DNA from: Drechslerella dactyloides
Taxonomy: Eukaryota; Ascomycota; Orbiliomycetes; Orbiliales; Orbiliaceae
Length of the DNA stretch: 64,000 bases
Assembly: GCA_020064725.1 (NCBI GenBank)
Contig: JAGTWJ010000007.1
Location: forward strand, 2,418,001 to 2,482,000
Direction of reading: 5' to 3'
In this document: piece after piece, positions 54,218 to 64,000 of the stretch
Position numbering within the stretch: position 1 is the stretch's first letter
Layout: each line of letters starts with the position of its first letter
Notes under the pieces: model-generated
What the model was told of the DNA's origin: nothing
Database searches by the model: none
What the model saw: only the letters and a program-made list of their open reading frames with translations
Program-made: the position numbers and the translations under genes

Positions 54218-55685
54218 ATGTCCGGCCAGCCCGTGCAGATGGTCCCGTCCGCGGCCTCTCCACCGTCGTCCTCGCCCATGCAGATGCCGCCGATGAAGCG
54301 CGCACGTCTCGAACCCACCTCGGCCACCAACTCCCCGGGCCCAGGCACCCCGACCCCCCTCCAGTCCGCCGCCGCCGCCGCCGCCATGTCCATGCCGCCT
54401 CCGTCCTCCACCTCGCCGATCCAGAAGCCCGTCGACACCCGCGACCTCTCCGACGTGCTCTTCTCCACCGGCGTCGACCTCCACGCCGAAGAACAGTTCC
54501 TCTACAACGACACGCCCGCCGCCTCCTTCAACGCCTTCCTCCCCGCCGGCGGCGAACGAGGCGGCGTCTCGCTCGAGCAGCGGCAGATCAACCGCGAGGA
54601 CGCCGAAACCTCCGGCAAGGCCCGCCACTGGCTCGAACCTTTCCTCAACACTCAGTCCCTGCAGGCCCGCATCAACGACCGTCTCGTCGCCGAACGCCTC
54701 TTCTCCCACGGCGAGGCCATCTCGTTCTCCGAGCTCGTCAGCATCGCCGCGCAGGAGCGCGTGCGCGAGCTGCTCACCACCGCCTACGTCTACGCGAACC
54801 ACCGGCGACAGGGTAACACTCTAAGGGCCATGGGAGACTGGACGGACATCGCCATGGGCGAGAGCGAAGGGCGCAACGGACGGCTGAGCGACGTTCAAGA
54901 GGGCGAAGCCGCCGCATCCCCGGGTGGCACCCTCTCTCGAAAGCGTGCGTCCATCTTCTCATCCCACAGTATCTTTTTCAGGACGCAGAACTAACGAGAT
55001 GTGAGAGATGGAAACAGGCTCCTTCGCCGTCGCGAACGCATCGTCCCAAACGGCCCGCACACCCGCACTGCTCTCGGAATCCGCGCGCTCGCTCCGTCAG
55101 ATAGCAACCGACGAACGAATGATCGAAGAGGCGCGGATAGCAGCCCGCCTGCAGCGCTTGAACGGCACGAAGCCCGGCACGCCGGCCGCAACGGACGCCG
55201 TCTCCGCCGATACACCGAACCCCCCGCCCGGCAGCGTCGCGCCAGAGCCCGAGAAGCGCATGACCGCGAAGGAGGCCAAGCGGGCGCAGAACTCCCGACT
55301 TGACGAGATCCAATCGCACAAGGCGGCGAACGAGACCGCGAGCTTGATGTTGGGCGGCGGCCGGAAGAAGAAGTACAGCTGGATGTCCGCTGCTGCGGCA
55401 CCCGCTGGTGGTGGCGGCGGTGGCGGTGGCAGCGGTAGTGGGGCTAGCACTCCCACCAGGATGCCTGGGACGCCTGGCGCTACAACCGGCAAGGCGAGCG
55501 GCGCGTCCGGTTCTGCGGCCGCGGGCACCAACGGGCCTGTGATGCACTGGAAGCGGCGAATGGGTGAGTGGAACGAGCAGGGAGAGCGCGGGAAGGGGAT
55601 CCAGCTGCGCGACTGGGCGATGGCGCTGGAGGCGGACGGGCGCGAGAAGAAGACGGCGCAGAAGGGCTTCCTGAAGATGAAGTGA
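54218..55685 (+). CDS. Transcription initiation factor TFIID subunit 4 (TAF4)
   Basis: A subunit of TFIID that forms a histone-fold pair with TAF12. Two exons (54,218-54,944; 55,018-55,685) give 464 residues. The 73-base intron has a GTGCGT donor, CTAAC branch site and AACAG acceptor 22 bases later. The N-terminal 70 residues are Pro/Ser/Ala-rich (disordered, with an alanine run). The TAF4 domain starts at DLSDVLFSTGVDLHAEEQFL, then WLEPFLNTQSLQARINDR, ISFSELVSIAAQERVRELLTTAYVYANHRR (histone-fold-type helices) and GDWTDIA. The C-terminal part includes SARSLRQIATDERMIEEARIAARLQRL and RMTAKEAKRAQNSRLDEIQSHKAANETASLML. A Gly/Ser linker and a basic WKRRMGEW end follow. The pattern of the TAF4 C-terminal domain is clear; the length is short for fungal TAF4 but plausible. 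Confidence 0.88.
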
Positions 55686-56904
55686 TGGCATGTTTACAGC
55701 CGTCTCGTTATCCTCATACGCTCATTCCCGCACTGCTACCGTTGATTCCCTCGTTTGGTGACGGCGATATCCCCGTTACACCGCTACCGACTCCATATCC
55801 TGATTCGCTGCCCGTTCTACCGACTGTTTGCTCTATCGTTATCATCGCTACTATACTGCTGTCATTACTACACTACTGCATGGAGAGGCTACGGTGTTCT
55901 GTTCTGCTCTGCTCTGTTCTGTTCTGTTCTACTCTGCTTGCTCGATATCTCCACGCTTCTGAAGACTGTACATTGAACAAAAAATACCAGACGACGGCGT
56001 TTATTGTGGTTACGTTTCTTTACTGTCGATATTTCTTTTTCATCACGGACAGTGGTTTTATCCTTTTTCTTTTTTATTCTTTATAAGAGATACGGTTATG
56101 TTAGTATCGTATTATTCGATGGTGGTCTTTTATTAGTTGCTTACTAAAGTACTTACCTATTATGATAGACATATGGGTGGATGTGGTGCTGTATCTACTT
56201 GGCTAAATTATCCATGCAGCTAATCTTGTAGAAATATGACGGTCATACCGGTGTTGTCTTCACCCTCCAGCGGGGCGTCCGTTTACACTCCACCATCATA
56301 TCTAACGTGTCAGGGACAGCGGTTACACAGTATCATTCGACGACATCCCATGCATCAAATCCAAGTCAGCATATATTATATACCAACGATTCTTGAGATC
56401 GTTATCGTAGCTGGATATTATATCGTGGGTGCAGGGTCTAAGATAGCATGCAGATGAACACGCACAAGGGATATGTCTAAAGTCTATATATTACCATTGT
56501 CTTTCCGTGGTAAACTAAACTCATCGTGCACCGTACCTGACACCAAGCTCGAGAAATTTAAGCCAAACGCAAAGACGAACGAACAAATAAGCATGCTCAA
56601 CGGCTTGAATTGAGAAAGAAAGAAAGAAAGAGAGAGAGAAAGCAGAATATTTATACACGGTCAACGCTTGATTTGCTGCATGCATGCATCGGTATACGTA
56701 CATCTCATTACACCGTTCCGGTCAATATAATTCCACACCGTTATTACCAATTCGTCCAGTGAGTCCAAATATATGCAACAAAGTAAAATAAAACAAGACG
56801 CTGCAGCCTGGTAATATAACTGGGAAGAAAGAAAAAGACGTCGTGCCGTAAGCTGGTAGAGGACACGCCGGTCCGCGATGATTAATCGGTGTAAAGGGTG
56901 GAGG
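55686..56904. other. Convergent intergenic region
   Basis: About 1.2 kb with the 3' ends of TAF4 (plus) and the Pex22-like gene (minus). TGTTCTG(TC)T repeats near 55,896-55,936 (GTTCTGTTCTGC) and a GAAA-rich (GAAAGAAAGAAAG) tract near 56,610-56,640 are seen. No supported gene. Confidence 0.55.
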
Positions 56905-58664
56905 CTACGAACGAGTGCCCTCGACTTTGGCGCGCCAGATGCCCTTTAGTCCCTGGCGGTCGCAGATTGTGATGCCCCGCGCGATATTCTTGTCCTTCAG
57001 CCACCGTCTCTTCCGGCCCGTCGCCTCGCTCACGGGTGCGCCGCCGCGTTCTTTGCCCTTCGCGCTGCGCCGCCGGCGCTCGTCGTAGTAGTCGTCTTCG
57101 CCGCCGCTGACGGCGCTCGGGACGATTGGTGCGCTGTCGTCTTCGTCCTCGTCCAGCACGAGGATGATGTCGCCGACCCAGTCTCGTAACATGCCGACGA
57201 TTTCGCCGCCGCCGACGGACGCCGTTGTCGCCGGGTGCAGCGGCGGCGACATTGGCAGCGCGCCGGGCAGCGGCTTGTTGGACTCGTCGGCGGAGGAGGT
57301 GTTGTAGCTGCCGTTGTCGGCGGAGGGGATGGAGGCGCAGGATTCGGAGAGGAAGACGAGGGAGACGCCGAGGTGGCGCAGCATGTGCACGACGCCCGTG
57401 GGCGTGGAGTAGTGCATGACCTGCTGGTGCGGGAAGTCGCGGCCAAAGGTCTTGAGGACGAGGCCCGGCAGCGTGACCGAGTTCTCGACGGAGGTCTGCT
57501 CGGACGCGTCGTCGCTCGAGTCCGAGCCCGTGCGCCGCGAGGACGAGCGCCGGAAGGAGCCCAGCCGGCGGGTGAAGTTTGACGAGACGGACGGCGTCAG
57601 CGCGTCCAGCTCGGATATGGACGAGTAGCCCGTGGTCTCCCGGTCCGCCTTGGATTTTCTAGAGCTCGCGCGCATTCGGCTGGAGGTTAGCGATGCGGTC
57701 GAGGTCAGGTGGTCCACGTCGGCGTCGTCCAGCTGCAGCGCCGAGTCGACGTCGTCGTCCGCGTCGTCGTCCTCGTCGTCGTGCTCCCCCACGAGGACGC
57801 CGGTGGCGCGGGAGGTGCGGCCGGACGTCAGCGGCGTGCGCATGGCGGGGACGAGCGAGGGGGAGGTCTCCGGCGAGACTTCGGGTGGAGAGGGCTGGGT
57901 GCGGGCAAAGGACTTGGAGGAGGTGTAGGACATGGCGGGGGAAGGGGAGCGATGGTGCATTGGCAGCGGCCGCGGGGAGAGCTGGACGAGGGACGGGGAG
58001 GGTGGTGGTGGAGGGGCGTACACGAAGATTAAGAGGATCCAGCGGGAGATGTCTACGGGCGTGGGGAGGGACAGCAGGAGCGACTGCGAGAGAAATTACG
58101 TTAGCATTATCTTCATTCTCGTTTTTCGCGATAGTATGAAAGGATTGGGATGCGCACCTCGTCGAGCTCTTCGTTGCCAGAGATGACCAGGGCGATGATC
58201 TTCTTCTTCTCCCAGTCGACCTGCTGGGAGTTGCCCAGCGGCGGCACCTCTCTCGTCGGGACGCTGCGCGCGACGGTGCTCCGGGCGATGCTGCTCGACG
58301 TGCCCGAGGACGAGGGCCGGGCGGCACCGCTCATCGACGGGCCGCCGCCTCTGCTGCGAGAGACGGCGTCGGACTCGTCGCCGCTGTTGCCCTGGAAAAA
58401 CTCCTTCCAGATCTCGTTGACGCGGTTGGAGATGCCGGCGCCGGCGGCTGTGGCAGCCTCGCCGAAGCTGCGGCCTGCCATGCCGCGCGACCGGCGTTTT
58501 TCGTCGGCGGTCTCCTCGTCCTCGGAGCGGAAGCCGGTGGCGGCCTCGTGGTCTTCCATTTCCTTCCAGAAGTAGACGCCGGCTGTGGCGACGGCGGCGG
58601 TGAGCGTCAGGGCGGCCGGCAGCAGCCAGCGGGCGCGCGGGTGGTCTCGACGGCCGCGAGCCAT
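56905..58664 (-). CDS. Pex22-like peroxin (anchor of the Pex4 ubiquitin-conjugating enzyme)
   Basis: Two exons (58,664-58,158; 58,083-56,905) give 561 residues. The start is the ATG of MARGRRDHPRARW, because it puts the membrane anchor (LLPAALTLTAAVATAGVYFW, residues 14-33) at the N-terminus as in Pex22; an upstream in-frame ATG exists but adds residues without purpose. Pex22 tethers Pex4 to the peroxisome for ubiquitination of Pex5. The second part carries blocks that match the fungal Peroxin-22 pattern: KKIIALVISGNEELDE, WILLIFVYAPP, MHYSTPTGVVHMLRHLGVSLVFLSESCAS, VGDIILVLDEDED and a C-terminal RWLKDKNIARGITICDRQGLKG. A long Ser/Asp-rich region (about residues 200-360) is inserted between the first and second blocks and is unlikely to be structured. 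Confidence 0.75.
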
Positions 58665-59131
58665 GGTGGGCGGGTCGTGGCTGGCGAGCTGCGGCGATAA
58701 ATGCGGGTGGGAGCGGTTGGTGTTTGTGGAGGTGGTGGTGATGGTGTTTACGTCGCGGGAGCTGTCAGGGACGGGTGTTTGTGTTCTGGCGCAGCGGCAC
58801 ACGCAGCCGGGCCGAGGTTCATTCGCGGACTTCACGTAACAGCAGCAGCGGTATGTGAGCTGGCGGTGGTGATGGTGGAGATGGAATTCACAAGATCAAA
58901 ATTAAGATTACATCCGTCGAAGCAAGCTGTCTGTCTGTCTGGAGCCGGCCAGCTGGACGGGCGTCCGGCTGTCCGTCATGAGGTGGCTGGGCGTGACCGG
59001 GCCCGCCGATGAAGTAATCAGATTGGCTGCCCAGCCGACGCATGAAGCCTAGCAGCTCCATCGCGTAACTCCAACTCCCACGATCCTCGAATTCCCGCTA
59101 GAACACACGCTTGAAGACGCTACACCTGGCC
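58665..59131. promoter_or_regulatory. Intergenic upstream of the Pex22-like gene
   Basis: About 470 bases between the stop of the secreted-protein gene and the start of the Pex22-like gene, both minus strand. It contains CTGTCTGTCTGTCTG near 58,928. It must hold the peroxin promoter. No gene seen. Confidence 0.5.
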
Positions 59132-60392
59132 TCAGTCGCCCTCTTCCAGTATCTCCTGCCACTGCGGCGGGTACGGTATCGGCTCCAGCTCGTCCGTCCG
59201 CTGGTAGATCCGCCCCGCCTGGTTGCGCCAGCACTCGAACCACTCGCCCGCCCGCCCGAACACCGTCGCGAAGTCGAACACGGGGCCGCCTTCCTGCTGG
59301 TCGCCGTCGACGCCGCCGCCGTTGTTGTTCCCTCCGGCTTCCTCGTCGATGGCGATGCCGCCGCCCGGTGCGGCCACCTCCAATTCCATGTCGTTGCCCA
59401 CCTGTATCACCATTTGCACATCCTCCCCCGCGAACCCTTCCTCCCCCTCCTCCTCCACCATATTAGCCTCATAGCCACCGATGCCGGGGCTGCCGGCGCC
59501 GTACCCCGCGTCCGGACTGCTGCCCTCCGTCGCAGTGTCCGCATCGTGCTCGTTGTCAGGGTCCATGTCGCTGATGAGAGACGTATACCCCTCCCTCGTT
59601 AACTCCTGGATCGCCCAGACCTGCGCCGCCGCCATCTTGATCGCGGCGTCGTTCGCGAACCCCGCCAGAACGTTCCACTGATCCATGAACCTCTCGCGGG
59701 CGTCCGTGTCAAATACAACTTGGTCCCCCTCCCTCCTCGCCGCATCGACGCGACTCACCAGGTGCGCCAGGTTCTGCGCCTCCGTCCGCGTCAGAGGCGT
59801 CAGACGGCCGGGCACCCAGTTGATACCCCGGCCGAAGCTGAGGAAAACCTTGACGTACCTGCTCAGCAGCTTGTACTGCCGCCCCAGGTCGCCGTAGAAC
59901 TGCCACGCCTGGTCAAAGCTGGTCAGGCCGAAGCGCTCTTCCAGACTCTCCAGGCCCTGCGCCGACGAGAGCAGTTTCAGGTCATCCATAAAGTTCTCGA
60001 ACTCAAACATCCCGCGGTGTATCACGTCGATGATGAACTGCAGCGAGGTCGGGTAGGCGAGCCCATGGCCGTCCGGGTCGTCCTCGCTGCCGATGGGACA
60101 TCCAATCTCCTTGATTTGCTTGAAATAATCGATCTCGTCACCGAGAGCTCGCAGGGCCGGCCCTTGCGAATCAAGGTAGCCGCTGAACACTTCGATTGGC
60201 GTTTTGACAGTGATTGCTGGAATGCTGCATCGTATGCATGCAGACGCAAGATGCGTTAGCAAAAGGCTGCGAACGATTTGATTGTCCCGCTCGATCGGGA
60301 AGATTTCGAACTTACCCCGGAATATACTGCAGCAGCAAGGGCAAAACAAGGCAAAGGCTGAAGCCTCGCGAGAGCCTCGATGTTGAAAGCAT
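59132..60392 (-). CDS. Secreted acidic protein of unknown function
   Basis: Two exons (60,392-60,316; 60,224-59,132) give 389 residues. Exon 1 encodes a signal peptide (MLSTSRLSRGFSLCLVLPLLLQYIPG); the 91-base intron with GTAAGT donor and GCAG acceptor preserves frame. The mature part, beginning IPAITVKTPIEVFSGYLDSQGP, is mostly helical by look (GLESLEERFGLTSFDQAWQFYGDLGRQ, NLAHLVSRVDAARREGDQVV) for about 250 residues. A Glu/Asp/Gly-rich stretch of about 90 residues with a GGNNNGGG segment follows, then a C-terminal AGEWFECWRNQAGRIYQRTDELEP. Only few Cys occur (one of them in ECW). I do not recognise a family; a secreted or vacuolar lineage-specific protein, possibly an effector-like one, is possible. 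Confidence 0.7.
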
Positions 60393-61550
60393 GACCATCC
60401 TTCCAGCGCTGCCTCCTTCAATCCGAAAACCTCATCCAGCCGCTGCGGTGAACCGTCCGTATCGAAATCGCCGGCACATACCCACCATGAGCTCGAGGCC
60501 TCTTAACTTTCAGCCGTCGCGCCATGCTGAGGCAGAATCGCGGCTGCATTCGTCCAGAGTCGAGTCGCAGTTTGAGGCAGATACAACGGTTGCGGGACAG
60601 CACTCGTCCGCAGGATGCACCATCCATGGCACCCACACCTCCAAGCTGACTTTGACAAACGGACAGCCCCGCGCGCATGCACACCGTCTGCCCTCTCGCG
60701 CCGGACTCCAGGATATGCACGCAAGGAATGTGCGCTGCAGTCAGCAGCTGCATGCTGTCTGCCGTATTGGCCACTGTGCGTCCGAGAAATTATCGTAGAG
60801 GGGGAGATACTCGGTACGTCAGTGAGAGGGTGTAGCTTCGATTGCATATGCAATATGCACCTGTGCGGCGCGTTGAGTGTGGCAGATTGCTCTCGCTTGC
60901 CTCGCCTCGCCAACAGACGAGACCCAGACCGCCATCCCCCCACATTTTTCTTTCCTCGCCCACCCTCCTTCGTCTGGTGCATTTTGTGTATAAATATGAT
61001 AGAATCCTGCCCTCCTACCCCTCTCTTTGTTCTTTATCGCATCCCCTCTCAGGGAGCACGTTTTCCACAAAGTGCTCCCTGGGTTCTCTATCGAAATACC
61101 ACACTCGTCCGTCGTGACATTTTCCAACAATATCTTATAATATACTACGTCTATAATATAATTTATATATGACTTTTCTATCTATTAGCCTATTCGAGAG
61201 GCTTGTGAGGGGGAATATCTACCCCCCAATCATATTATAAGCTCGCGATAATCCCTTACTATATACCTAATATATATTTATAATCTTCTAATTATATTCC
61301 TGCTCTCTCCAACGAAGGCGCGAGCTATCAGAGGTCTGTTGATTGCCCGCAAATGCAGTTTTCACCAGCTGCCCAATCCGAAGCACATTCGCATGGGAGT
61401 TAAGCTCTAAGGCTTCCCCCGGAAGACCCGGCTTTTGTTCTTTCGTCCCGTCCTCGCGGCTGATCCAGACTCTTTGATCTGGAAGAGCCATCAAGCAAGT
61501 GTGTAAGGCGGACTTACAGACAGCTGCTTGAGCGGACGGTTGGTTTCTCC
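60393..61550. other. Intergenic; a possible short coding relic at 61,288-61,557
   Basis: No gene is firmly supported. The minus frame 61,557-61,288 (reads LMALPDQRVWISREDGTKEQ and AGNQQTSDSSRLRWREQEYN) has a coding appearance but no family and no clear start. The plus and minus frames near 60,500-61,100 overlap each other and are composition-driven. Confidence 0.4.
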
Positions 61551-62760
61551 CCAGCAAAGTAATACTGAAAAGTCTTTGTTGGAAAAACCGAAAATTTTGG
61601 GACCTTTTTTGGTTTTTTTATAATTTTTTTTATAACCATAAAAAAAAATTATATATTTTATATGAAAACGGTTTCTCCAGCGAACTTGATAGTTCCTCCC
61701 TGGATTTACCAAAAGATCTTTGGTCTTATACACACTATTCCTCCTTTTATAAAATATAAAAAACCGACAAAAAAAAAGAATAGGCGTCTGATCACGCCCA
61801 AACAGAACAGAAGGATCATTGGCGGATATGATCTCTCGTCCCGGCCCTGGAGGTCGAAGGGAATCCGAAGGCTTCGTTGGCGGTCTAAGGATGGATTCGC
61901 GACGAATCATCCCTTCATAGCCGTGGCTTGAGAATAATATCCGGATCCGGATGACCATCGACCGCGATGGTGTGCTTCTTTCTGGGCTTGCTTGTGACGC
62001 TACGTTTGTCGGGGCAATCAACATTCCTCTGATAGGTTGCGATACTTGGCCGTTGTTTCAGCTGGGTAGACGACGACGATATGATTCATCGTCTCGTCTC
62101 GTCGTTCTACCTGTATTCAACGCGATGGGTTTTCTTAAATATTCAATTACGATTGCGTATAATGTATTATTGGCTCCATTTCGCGACAACGTCAAGCTCT
62201 CAGGAATTCAATCGGACGAGTTGGAAAAGGTGAACGAGATGTTTCGGAGGATAGGTGGATTAATAAAACCATGTTTTTTTGGTTCTTCGGATTGACCCGC
62301 GGATGCTGCGGCCAGGAGCAGCGTTCCCGAGGAGATGTGCAGCGTCAAAGCATGGCTCCCTTGGTGGGTTGGGGTTTTAAAGTACTTCCTGGCCTGGTCT
62401 TGCTTGGTGGATATCATATATTTCATGTTGGCTGTCGAGAATTTCTATTATCAGGATCAATCGAATTTCCCTAAAGACCGAAAAGACTCCTCAAAGGAAC
62501 TTTAAAAAAGGTCGCAACTGGTATCTCCAGTGACGAGTCTATCTACGGAGCTTCTGGGGTTTATAATAATAATAAGAATATAATGTGTACTAAATAATGG
62601 TATTCCACAAAATATATTGTGGAAAATGTATATTTCATTACGTACAACGGTCCAAATGTATAGATACCAATTAGGGAATACTTGTAAATACCATATATAT
62701 TACTAACCTATTTTTTGGTGGAAAATTCCGGTGAACTGTTAATTCATCGCGGACGCTATC
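61551..62760. other. AT-rich low-complexity DNA with short doubtful ORFs
   Basis: Between 61,575 and 61,785 the sequence is dominated by A and T runs on both strands (AAAAAAAAA and TTTTTTT blocks), the least complex part of the window after the 10.4-kb T tract. The plus frame 61,951-62,295 (ends FRRIGGLIKPCFFGSSD) could be coding but has no domain. An inverted repeat TTCCACAA-(AATATA)-TTGTGGAA lies at 62,603-62,624. No gene is claimed. Confidence 0.45.
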
Positions 62761-64000
62761 GATATCGATATACTTATGCACAGTGGTGGCAAACTCGTAC
62801 CACGATCCAGCCAACACCGTAGTACTGTACTCAAGTAGTCGATTTATATCAGGTTTTTATTCTCTCACACCAACAGGCAACATTAATCAATCCAAGGTCG
62901 ATACACAGCACCTCCTAACGTACAGGGACCGACACGACGGCCGTAAGAAGGGGGTGGTGCCTGTCATGTCGTGGAAGAAGCCGAGCGAATGGTAAATGTA
63001 AATGTAACAGGACATGAGATAACGTAAGATGCATAACGTTATAATCGGTGGTGCAGTGGGGGAAAAACGAGCCTCGAACGGACCAACCACCGCTGCACCC
63101 CTGTCTACCCTCCTTCGCAGACGAATCCGATCGATTAACATATGACATGACACTGCATTGTATCCGCTAGTCCTCAATACTTAATTGCAAGCCATAGTAT
63201 ACTATAGTGCCCGAGACTAAGTATAGTGTGCTCAATCAACTACAATACTGCAGTGCACCGCGCTTCGACTCCAGCTCCAGCTTGATCAGGGTGGTGGCAC
63301 GTTTCGAAATCGCTGCACGGCTGAGATCATCTCCTATCGTGGAGTTGGCTATGGGTACCTTTTCCCAGCTCCCGCGCAGGGGTAGGCTAATCTTTCCGCG
63401 ATTCGTCCGCGTCCTTCAGTCGGCTGGTACGTTTCGACGGCGCCGCGGCCATTGCAGTCTCCTTAAGAGTGCATATTTGGCTGGATGGATGGCTGAGAGT
63501 TACCCCGGTGGTTATGCGAATCGACTCCGATTCGATGGAGAGAATTGGAACAATAAGATGGTATGTATCGATATCACGTACGTCCTGTCCCATGAAGTAT
63601 AACATTGTCGCACGCCGTACACTGCAGCTGTCGATAAGTCCTTAATTAATTCCTCCATTGGAGAGAAAAATTAAATTTACTTAGTACAGCCCCCCTCTCG
63701 CTACGACGCTTCTACGAATGGCCGAGGGAGGCAACCTCGGTAACGTGACGAGCCGGCGCGAGATCGGTAGCGTAGAGCAAACATTGCTAAATCACACGAT
63801 ACCCGGCTCCCTGGACGGCTACTGGCTGGCCAGCCGTTCCATTACCGCAGCAGCGGTAAATACTCGCTCTTCCGTCGTTCGTATGGTTGAGCTCGGCGAA
63901 TGTTCCGTGCCCGGCCGTTCGTGCCCGCGCTGTGCAGCTGCGAGAGCTCATTGCGAAGAGCGCCGTGAGAGCCTTTCTCTTATGATCATCGACTCGACGG
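62761..64000. other. Intergenic to window end, no gene supported
   Basis: Short overlapping frames only (63,207-63,602 plus; 63,177-62,887 minus), without a domain or clear splice signals. The last 300 bases rise in GC and could lead into a gene outside the window. Confidence 0.5.

Noticed and set aside
54163..54816. 217- and 198-codon frames inside TAF4 exon 1
   Set aside because: Shadow frames of a GC-rich exon; Arg/Pro-rich or Gly/Val-rich without a domain.
60503..61172. Plus and minus frames of 159-185 codons at 60.5-61.2 kb
   Set aside because: They overlap each other, have no domain, and no splice signals; the region is better read as intergenic.
1..64000. CRISPR array, bacterial operons or ribosome-binding sites
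   Set aside because: The window is clearly fungal nuclear DNA with spliced genes; the tandem repeats seen lack equal-length unique spacers.

Overview
The window reads as nuclear DNA of a filamentous ascomycete (Pezizomycotina-like; species not identifiable from sequence alone). Genes are split by short introns (mostly 51 to 160 bases) with GT/AG ends and CTAAC- or CTGAC-type branch sites. GC-rich exons alternate with AT-rich intergenic DNA. The gene content (Pex22-like peroxin, cytochrome c heme lyase, TAF4, clustered tyrosine catabolism) fits that group. All exon models were joined by eye from frame, splice signals and family similarity.

Positions 1 to about 14,200 are a gene-poor compartment. 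They hold decayed repeats: a roughly 190-base periodic array (0.8-4.0 kb), several short minisatellites, a 31-base T run, and one recognisable transposon relic, the RNase H end of a Ty1/copia polymerase (4,286-4,774, minus). Several of the decayed stretches read on the minus strand as charged, coiled-coil-like peptides containing ELQ(K/R)QLQ. Between 14.2 and 17.8 kb there are low-confidence minus-strand genes: a membrane protein with an acidic tail and one or two hypothetical proteins.

From 19.2 to 32.8 kb there are housekeeping and signalling genes: DAHP synthase (entry to the shikimate pathway); a mitochondrial ribosomal protein (mL50-like) divergent from a CDK11/PITSLRE-type kinase; a small membrane protein; a seven-helix receptor with seven exons; and a DUF5672 glycosyltransferase-like protein with a minisatellite just upstream of its start.

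From 35.8 to 46.0 kb lies a tyrosine/phenylalanine degradation cluster. It comprises fumarylacetoacetase, a 78-residue orphan, maleylacetoacetate isomerase, homogentisate dioxygenase, a TPR protein resembling animal TTC36 (and possibly Aspergillus HmgX), and 4-hydroxyphenylpyruvate dioxygenase. Together the enzymes take 4-hydroxyphenylpyruvate to fumarate and acetoacetate. The TTC36-like gene is divergent from the dioxygenase gene, which suggests a chaperone-like partner. No regulator gene of the cluster was found in the window.

From 46.4 to 60.4 kb come two hypothetical proteins, an RRM protein, cytochrome c heme lyase, TFIID subunit TAF4, a Pex22-like peroxin and a secreted acidic protein. 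From 60.4 to 64 kb no gene is convincing; AT-rich low-complexity DNA and short doubtful ORFs are seen.
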